A stretch of DNA of 64,000 nt from Mediterraneibacter faecis JCM 15917. Its GTDB lineage: Bacteria; Bacillota; Clostridia; Lachnospirales; Lachnospiraceae. A program made the translations under genes and the position numbers. The notes below the pieces were generated by a model. That model worked only from the letters and a program-made list of their open reading frames with translations, was not told the origin of the DNA and searched no databases. This document shows positions 58,343 through 64,000 of this stretch, piece by piece; within the stretch, counting starts at the first letter, position 1, and each line of letters starts with the position of its first letter. The stretch lies in the NCBI GenBank assembly GCA_001312505.1, contig BBDW01000010.1, positions 62,001 through 126,000 on the forward strand. The letters are read 5' to 3'.

Positions 58343-59056
58343 ATGAAGATGCTGTCGATTGAGCAGGAACTTAAGAGTAACTCTTATCCAGGAAGAGGAA
58401 TTATTATTGGTAAAAGCCCGGATGGAAAGAAGGCTGTCACTGCCTATTTTATTATGGGACGCAGTGAGAACAGTAGAAACCGTGTGTTTGTAGAGGACGG
58501 AGAGGGAATCCGTACACAGGCATTTGATCCATCGAAGCTTACAGACCCAAGTCTGATTATTTACGCACCGGTCAGAGTATTGGGGAATAAGACGATCGTA
58601 ACAAACGGAGATCAGACAGATACGATTTATGAAGGAATGGATAAGCAGCTTACTTTTGAGCAGTCTCTTCGTTCTAGAGAATTCGAGCCGGATGGTCCGA
58701 ACTACACACCACGTATTTCTGGTGTGATGCATATTGAGAATGGCAATTTCAATTATGCAATGTCAATCCTGAAGAGCAATAACGGAAACCCGGACAGTTG
58801 CAACAGATATACTTTTGCATACGAGAATCCGGCAGCCGGTGAAGCTCATTTTATTCACACTTATATGCATGATGGCAACCCGCTTCCAAGCTTTGAGGGA
58901 GAACCGAAGCTGGTAGAGGTGCTGGACAACATGGAAGAGTTTGCAGACCTTCTGTGGAACAGCCTGAATGAGGAAAATAAAGTGTCATTATTTGTCCGTT
59001 ACATTGATATCGAGACAGGTAACTATGAGACAAAGATCGTGAATAAGAACAAATAA
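58343..59056 (+). CDS. PurO-type IMP cyclohydrolase
   Basis: A 237-residue protein of the IMP cyclohydrolase (PurO) family first described in archaea, which closes FAICAR to IMP. YPGRGIIIGKSPDGKKAVTAYFIMGRS, SRNRVF, DPSLIIYAPVR and GPNYTPRISGVM are characteristic. It has no similarity to the cyclohydrolase domain of bacterial PurH. The next gene provides the formyltransferase, so the two replace a fused PurH. AAAGGAGAACAACA precedes the start. Confidence 0.87.
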   Translation: MKMLSIEQELKSNSYPGRGIIIGKSPDGKKAVTAYFIMGRSENSRNRVFVEDGEGIRTQAFDPSKLTDPSLIIYAPVRVLGNKTIVTNGDQTDTIYEGMDKQLTFEQSLRSREFEPDGPNYTPRISGVMHIENGNFNYAMSILKSNNGNPDSCNRYTFAYENPAAGEAHFIHTYMHDGNPLPSFEGEPKLVEVLDNMEEFADLLWNSLNEENKVSLFVRYIDIETGNYETKIVNKNK

Positions 59057-59071
59057 GGAGCGTAAAGACAG

Positions 59072-60250
59072 ATGAAAGAATTAGAATTGAAATACGGATG
59101 TAACCCGAACCAGAAACCTTCAAGAATTTACATGAACGACGACAGAGAGCTTCCAATCAAGGTGCTCAGCGGACGTCCAGGATATATTAACTTTCTGGAT
59201 GCGTTCAATGGATGGCAGTTGGTATCAGAACTGAAGAAAGCAACAGGACTTCCGGCCGCAACTTCATTCAAGCATGTATCACCAGCCGGAGCAGCTGTTG
59301 GTCTTCCACTGTCAGAGACACTGGCGAAGATTTACTGGGTAGATGATCTTGGAGAGCTCTCTCCACTTGCATGTGCTTATGCAAGAGCGCGTGGCGCAGA
59401 CCGTATGTCTTCTTTCGGTGACTTTATTTCTCTGTCTGACGTCTGTGACGTTGATACAGCGCGCCTGATCAAGAGAGAGGTATCTGATGGAGTGATCGCA
59501 CCGGGATATGAGCCGGAGGCACTTGAACTTCTGAAACAGAAGAAAAAAGGAAATTACAATATTATTCAGATCGATCCGGATTATGTGCCTGCACCGTTAG
59601 AGCACAAGGAAGTATTCGGAGTTACATTTGAGCAGGGAAGAAATGAACTGAATATCGATAAAGATTTCTTCTCAAACGTTGTGACAGATGTGAAAGAGAT
59701 CCCGGATGCAGCGAAGATCGATCTTGCTATTTCCATGATTACACTGAAATATACACAGTCTAACTCTGTATGTTATGTAAAAGATGGACAGGCAATCGGA
59801 ATCGGTGCCGGCCAGCAGTCAAGAATCCACTGTACACGTCTTGCCGGACAGAAGGCAGATAACTGGTGGTTACGTCAGAATCCGAAGGTACTTGGACTTC
59901 AGTTCAAGGATGGAATCGGACGTGCGGACAGAGATAATGCAATCGATCTTTACATCGGAGAGGAATATATGGATGTTCTCGCAGATGGTGTCTGGGAGAA
60001 TACATTTAAGGTAAAACCGGAAGTATTTACGAGAGAAGAGAAGAGAGCATGGTTGGACCAGCTGACAGGTGTTGCGCTTGGTTCTGATGCATTCTTCCCA
60101 TTCGGTGATAATATTGAGCGTGCACATAAGAGTGGTGTAACTTATATTGCACAGCCCGGTGGATCTGTGCGTGATGATAATGTAATTGCTACATGTAACA
60201 AATACGGCATGGCAATGGCATTTACAGGAATCCGTCTGTTCCATCATTAG
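59072..60250 (+). CDS. AICAR transformylase (stand-alone PurH C-terminal type)
   Basis: A 392-residue phosphoribosylaminoimidazolecarboxamide formyltransferase. It uses 10-formyl-THF to make FAICAR. The catalytic K-H pair is in SFKHVSPAGAAVG, with ARARGADRMSSFGDFI, TQSNSVCYVKDGQAIGIGAGQQSRIHC and GSDAFFPFGDNIERA, all standard AICARFT motifs. The N-terminal IMP cyclohydrolase domain is absent; it starts 16 bases after the PurO gene, which supplies that step. Intact. Confidence 0.92.
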   Translation: MKELELKYGCNPNQKPSRIYMNDDRELPIKVLSGRPGYINFLDAFNGWQLVSELKKATGLPAATSFKHVSPAGAAVGLPLSETLAKIYWVDDLGELSPLACAYARARGADRMSSFGDFISLSDVCDVDTARLIKREVSDGVIAPGYEPEALELLKQKKKGNYNIIQIDPDYVPAPLEHKEVFGVTFEQGRNELNIDKDFFSNVVTDVKEIPDAAKIDLAISMITLKYTQSNSVCYVKDGQAIGIGAGQQSRIHCTRLAGQKADNWWLRQNPKVLGLQFKDGIGRADRDNAIDLYIGEEYMDVLADGVWENTFKVKPEVFTREEKRAWLDQLTGVALGSDAFFPFGDNIERAHKSGVTYIAQPGGSVRDDNVIATCNKYGMAMAFTGIRLFHH

Positions 60251-60323
60251 AAACTTAAGATAAGATGATAAAAGAACCGGGACTTTTGGTGAAGAACCGG
60301 CGGTATAGAAAGGCTGAAATATT

Positions 60324-60750
60324 ATGGTAATAGAGACAAGAAGCCCGGAAGAGACATTTGCAGTCGGTAAAAGTCTTGGTGAAAAAGCATTCCCAGGTCA
60401 GGTGTTAACCCTGACAGGGGATCTTGGAGTTGGGAAAACGGTCTTTACTCAGGGACTTGCAGAAGGACTTGGGATTGAAGAACCGGTGAATAGTCCGACA
60501 TTTACCATCGTTCAGGTTTATGAAGAAGGGCGTCTGCCCTTCTATCATTTTGATGTCTACAGAATCGGTGACATTGAAGAGATGGACGAGGTGGGATTTG
60601 AAGAATACGTGATGGGGGGAAGGTGTCTCACTGATCGAGTGGGCGAATCTGATAGAAGAGATTCTTCCGGAACGTCGGACAAATATTCTGATCGAGAAGG
60701 ATCTGACACAGGGATTTGATTATCGTCGGATCACAATCGAGGAACAATAA
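60324..60750 (+). CDS. tsaE: tRNA t6A synthesis ATPase TsaE (one frameshift)
   Basis: A 142-residue P-loop ATPase of the t6A (threonylcarbamoyl-adenosine) pathway, partner of TsaB and TsaD. Walker A LTGDLGVGKTVFTQGLAEGL, SPTFTIVQVYE and FYHFDVYRIGDIEEMDEVGFEEY are typical. The frame breaks at G6 60615-60620; five G restores GEGVSLIEWANLIEEILPERRTN and the end ...RRITIEEQ at 60750. As t6A genes are usually essential, a sequence error is the likelier reading. Confidence 0.9.
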
Positions 60751-60839
60751 CGATAAAAAATTAGAAGAATGGAACAAAGAGAAGGCTGTTGATACAGAGA
60801 ACATTTTTACAGCAGCTGACAGAGGAAGGAAGCAAGACC

Positions 60840-62021
60840 ATGAGAGTATTGGCGATAGACAGCTCAGGACTGACAGCAACGGTTGCAGTCGTTGAGGATG
60901 AACAGACAATTGCGGAGTATACCGTGAATTATAAGAAGACACATTCGCAGACACTTCTGCCGATGATTGATGAGGTAAAGAAGATGATCGATCTGGATCT
61001 GTCCAGCATTGATGCTATTGCTGTGTCAGGAGGTCCGGGCTCTTTTACCGGGCTTAGAATCGGATCTGCTACTGCGAAAGGACTGGGACTTGCTCTCGGA
61101 AAACCTCTGATCCATGTTCCGACAGTGGATGCACTGGCCTATAATGTTTATGGATGTGGCGACTTGATCTGCCCAATCATGGATGCCAGAAGAAAACAGG
61201 TTTATACAGGATTGTATTCATTTTCACATGAAGTGAAAGATGGAACACATCTGACAGAGGCAGTATTTCATGTGGAAGAACAGCAGATGGCGATTGCAGT
61301 AGAAGAGTTGATCAGTAAGCTGAATGCGTATAAACGTCCGGTTGTATTTTTGGGAGACGGAGTACCAGTGTATCGTCAGATGCTTGAAGAGGGACTTGAA
61401 GTCCCGTATTCATTTGCCCCCCCATCATACATGAACCGTCAGAGAGCGGCTGTAGTAGGAGCACTTGGTATTGCGTATTATTATGCAGGAAAATATGAGA
61501 CAGCAGAGGCGCATAAGCCGGATTATCTGCGTGTGTCTCAGGCAGAGCGCGAACGTGCTCAGCGTGAAAAGGAAGCAAAGACAGAAGTGCGTGAGATGAC
61601 GATTGAAGACGGTGCTGTAGTTGCTGAGATTGAGCACCAGTCATTTTCTGATGCCTGGAGCGAGAAGGCGATTCTAGAGACGCTGGAACAGAACAATAGT
61701 GTCTGCTTTGTTGCGGAAAAAGCAGGGAAAAGAGTAGGATATCTGCTTGGCTATACTGCGGTTGATGAAGTGGAGATTGCAAGAATCGCAGTGATTGATG
61801 AGATGAAACGTCAGGGGGTTGGTCATGCATTAATGCTAACTTTGAAGGCGTGGAGTAAAGAACATCAGATTGCAAAGGTTCTGCTGGATGTAAGAGAAAG
61901 TAATCAGGCAGCAGGAGCATTTTATGCGAGAGAAGGATTCGTAAACGATGGAGTCCGCAAAGCATTCTATCAGGATCCGAAGGAAGATGCAGTACTGATG
62001 AGTCTGGAAATAGATAAATAA
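60840..62021 (+). CDS. TsaB-RimI fusion protein
   Basis: A 393-residue fusion. Residues 1-230 are TsaB (LAIDSSGLTATVAVVED, THSQTLLPMID, VSGGPGSFTGLRIG, CPIMDARRKQVYTGLY), the ASKHA-fold partner of TsaD. Residues 245-393 are a GNAT domain of the RimI class (SDAWSEKAILETL, IARIAVIDEMKRQGVGHALM, LDVRESNQAAGAFYAREGF), which acetylates ribosomal protein S18 in E. coli. This fusion is known in several Clostridia. ATG 60840 fits the TsaB N-terminus (AGGAAGG ahead). A C7 run at 61427 gives FAPPSYMN. Confidence 0.92.
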   Translation: MRVLAIDSSGLTATVAVVEDEQTIAEYTVNYKKTHSQTLLPMIDEVKKMIDLDLSSIDAIAVSGGPGSFTGLRIGSATAKGLGLALGKPLIHVPTVDALAYNVYGCGDLICPIMDARRKQVYTGLYSFSHEVKDGTHLTEAVFHVEEQQMAIAVEELISKLNAYKRPVVFLGDGVPVYRQMLEEGLEVPYSFAPPSYMNRQRAAVVGALGIAYYYAGKYETAEAHKPDYLRVSQAERERAQREKEAKTEVREMTIEDGAVVAEIEHQSFSDAWSEKAILETLEQNNSVCFVAEKAGKRVGYLLGYTAVDEVEIARIAVIDEMKRQGVGHALMLTLKAWSKEHQIAKVLLDVRESNQAAGAFYAREGFVNDGVRKAFYQDPKEDAVLMSLEIDK

Positions 62022-62158
62022 CCAGCAGTTTCCAGTGGAAATTGCGAAAACTGTTTTGTATAATTGAGGCGTAACAAAGGAAGAAAACAGGAATATTCCG
62101 TTTTTGTAAATTACAATGATGAGTAACAACATAATTGCTGCTCACAGGAGGAAAACGT

Positions 62159-62401
62159 ATGCGCCAGTATCAGTTGAAAGAAACAAAAGAAATTACGAAA
62201 ATTATTTGTAACCGGTGTGGAAAAGAAACAAAAGTTGTGAGTGGGATTCCGAAAAGAGAGATGCTTCATGTAGAGCATACCTGGGGGGGGTATTTTTCTG
62301 GAAAAGATGGAGAAAGCTGCAGTTTTGATCTGTGCGAGGAGTGTTTTGATGAAATTACAAAGGGGGGGTTCCTCATTCCAACCGAATGTAAAGATGAATG
62401 A
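62159..62401 (+). CDS. Small four-cysteine zinc-ribbon protein
   Basis: An 80-residue soluble protein with two C-x-x-C pairs: NRCGKETKV near the start (ICNRCG) and LCEECFDEITKG near the end, a likely zinc site. The middle shows WGGYFSGKDGE. Similar small proteins are widespread in Firmicutes with no known role. G8 at 62283 and G7 at 62362 each probably add one glycine (HTWGGYF, TKGGFL). CAGGAGGAAA precedes ATG 62159. Confidence 0.7.
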   Translation: MRQYQLKETKEITKIICNRCGKETKVVSGIPKREMLHVEHTWGGYFSGKDGESCSFDLCEECFDEITKGGFLIPTECKDE

Positions 62402-62459
62402 AAGAGTCTGGTTTGCAGTTTCGGGCAAACCGTAATGGACCAGAAGATAGAGGAATATT

Positions 62460-63353
62460 ATGTTAGATGTATGTTTGCTCGGAAGTGGTGGGATGATGCC
62501 GCTTCCTTATCGTTTCCTTACTTCCTTAATGACAAGGTTTAATGGAAGCAGTCTGATGATTGACTGCGGAGAAGGAACACAGGTAGCTGTAAAAGAGAAG
62601 GGCTGGAGTTTTAAACCAATCGATGTGATCTGTTTTACTCATTATCATGGGGATCATATCAGTGGACTTCCGGGTCTTCTACTTACAATGGGAAATGCAG
62701 ACCGTAGGGAACCGTTGACACTGATCGGACCGAAAGGCCTTGAAAGGGTTGTCAGTTGCCTGCGCGTAATTGCGCCGGAACTGCCATTTCCAATCATTTA
62801 TCAGGAGATTCAGGGAGCGGAGCAGACATTTGAGTTAAATGGATACCGGTTGAAAGCATTTCGTGTGAACCATAATGTACTTTGCTATGGTTATACGATT
62901 GAAATTGACCGCGCCGGTAAGTTTGATGTGGAGCGTGCCCGTGCAAATGAGATTCCGCAGAAATACTGGAGTCGCTTACAGAACGGAGAAACTGTAGAAA
63001 GTGAAATGGGAATTTTGACACCGGATATGGTGCTCGGTCCACAGAGAAAAGGAATTAAGCTGACTTATACAACAGATACAAGGCCGACAGATTCGATTCG
63101 TGAGAATGCGAAAGATTCAGATCTTTTCATCTGTGAAGGCATGTATGGAGAGAAAGAGAAAGCAGCGAAGGCAGTAGAGTATAAGCATATGACATTTTAT
63201 GAAGCGGCGGAACTGGCGAAAGAAGCGAATGTTGGCGAGATGTGGCTGACACATTATAGCCCGTCACTTACAAAGCCGGAACATTATATGAATGATGTGA
63301 AAAAGATATTCCCTCGGGCGAAAGCTGGAAGGATGGAATGTCTGTTGATCTGA
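62460..63353 (+). CDS. rnz: Ribonuclease Z
   Basis: A 297-residue metallo-beta-lactamase-fold endonuclease that trims tRNA 3' trailers. Visible are LDVCLLGSGGMMP, IDCGEGTQVAV, the zinc motif FTHYHGDHISGLPGLL, LTYTTDTRPTD, EYKHMTFYEAAELAKEA and LTHYSPSL with the late His. Length and start fit the family. It sits between the t6A genes, so this stretch is a tRNA-maturation cluster. Confidence 0.93.
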   Translation: MLDVCLLGSGGMMPLPYRFLTSLMTRFNGSSLMIDCGEGTQVAVKEKGWSFKPIDVICFTHYHGDHISGLPGLLLTMGNADRREPLTLIGPKGLERVVSCLRVIAPELPFPIIYQEIQGAEQTFELNGYRLKAFRVNHNVLCYGYTIEIDRAGKFDVERARANEIPQKYWSRLQNGETVESEMGILTPDMVLGPQRKGIKLTYTTDTRPTDSIRENAKDSDLFICEGMYGEKEKAAKAVEYKHMTFYEAAELAKEANVGEMWLTHYSPSLTKPEHYMNDVKKIFPRAKAGRMECLLI

Positions 63354-63379
63354 TGTTTGAAGATTGAGAGGGATAGAAA

Positions 63380-64000
<621 letters not shown>

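Noticed and set aside
61312-62145. 277-residue open frame on the minus strand
   Set aside because: It is antisense to the clearly coding tsaB-rimI gene and has a His/Leu/Ser-rich shadow composition.

Overview
The window looks like a chromosomal segment of a gut-type Lachnospiraceae (Firmicutes, Clostridia; Dorea, Mediterraneibacter or Blautia-like). The reasons are AT-rich low-GC codon use, strong GGAGG ribosome binding sites, TTGACA/TATAAT promoters with 17-bp spacers, the pair rplM-rpsI, a TsaB-RimI fusion, a CarD protein and a PurO-type IMP cyclohydrolase. The genus is an inference from gene content only.

Layout. 1-9.2 kb: end of ligA, an LspA-like protein, nudC, a divergent arsR / metal-binding protein / P1B-ATPase efflux module, a GH13 glycosidase, an HD hydrolase and an LCP-family wall ligase. 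9.2-32.2 kb: a large surface-polysaccharide locus with at least six glycosyltransferases, a Wzy-type polymerase, two Wzx-type flippases, polytopic membrane proteins, rmlA and rmlB, a WecE aminotransferase, a PglD-like acyltransferase, an ATP-grasp ligase, an RraA-like protein and a secreted GH25 lysozyme. 32.5-38.4 kb: a 1514-residue secreted transglutaminase-like protein and a DUF3048 lipoprotein. 38.5-42 kb: an HTH regulator divergent from an acyl-adenylating enzyme. 42.1-43.2 kb: rplM-rpsI. 43.2-44.9 kb: a degenerate accessory strip. 44.9-48.3 kb: MFS transporter, AraC regulator and small enzymes. 48.6-55.9 kb: a sugar-type ABC transporter with two permeases, a GntR/LacI regulator and an M20 amidohydrolase. 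55.9-64 kb: an ABC-F protein, CarD, split purine genes and the t6A cluster (tsaE, tsaB-rimI, tsaD) with rnz.

How the genes work together. RmlA, RmlB and WecE would make a dTDP-4-amino-4,6-dideoxy sugar. PglD, and perhaps the ATP-grasp and RraA proteins, could decorate its amine. The glycosyltransferases, Wzx and Wzy would build and export the polymer, and the LCP enzyme could attach it to the wall. The lysozyme and the transglutaminase-like protein share a duplicated C-terminal module that may fix both to the same surface.

The most unusual feature of the DNA itself is homopolymer length. About 25 G or C runs are exactly seven long, many more than five or six. Against family consensus, and against the opposite arm of terminators, most look like runs of four lengthened by three. 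In addition, about 29 single-gene frameshifts occur, mostly at G/C runs, at A/T runs one base short, or at GGG/CCC reduced to two. Several hit essential genes. I therefore annotate the interrupted genes as CDS spanning both frames and regard sequence error as the leading explanation.
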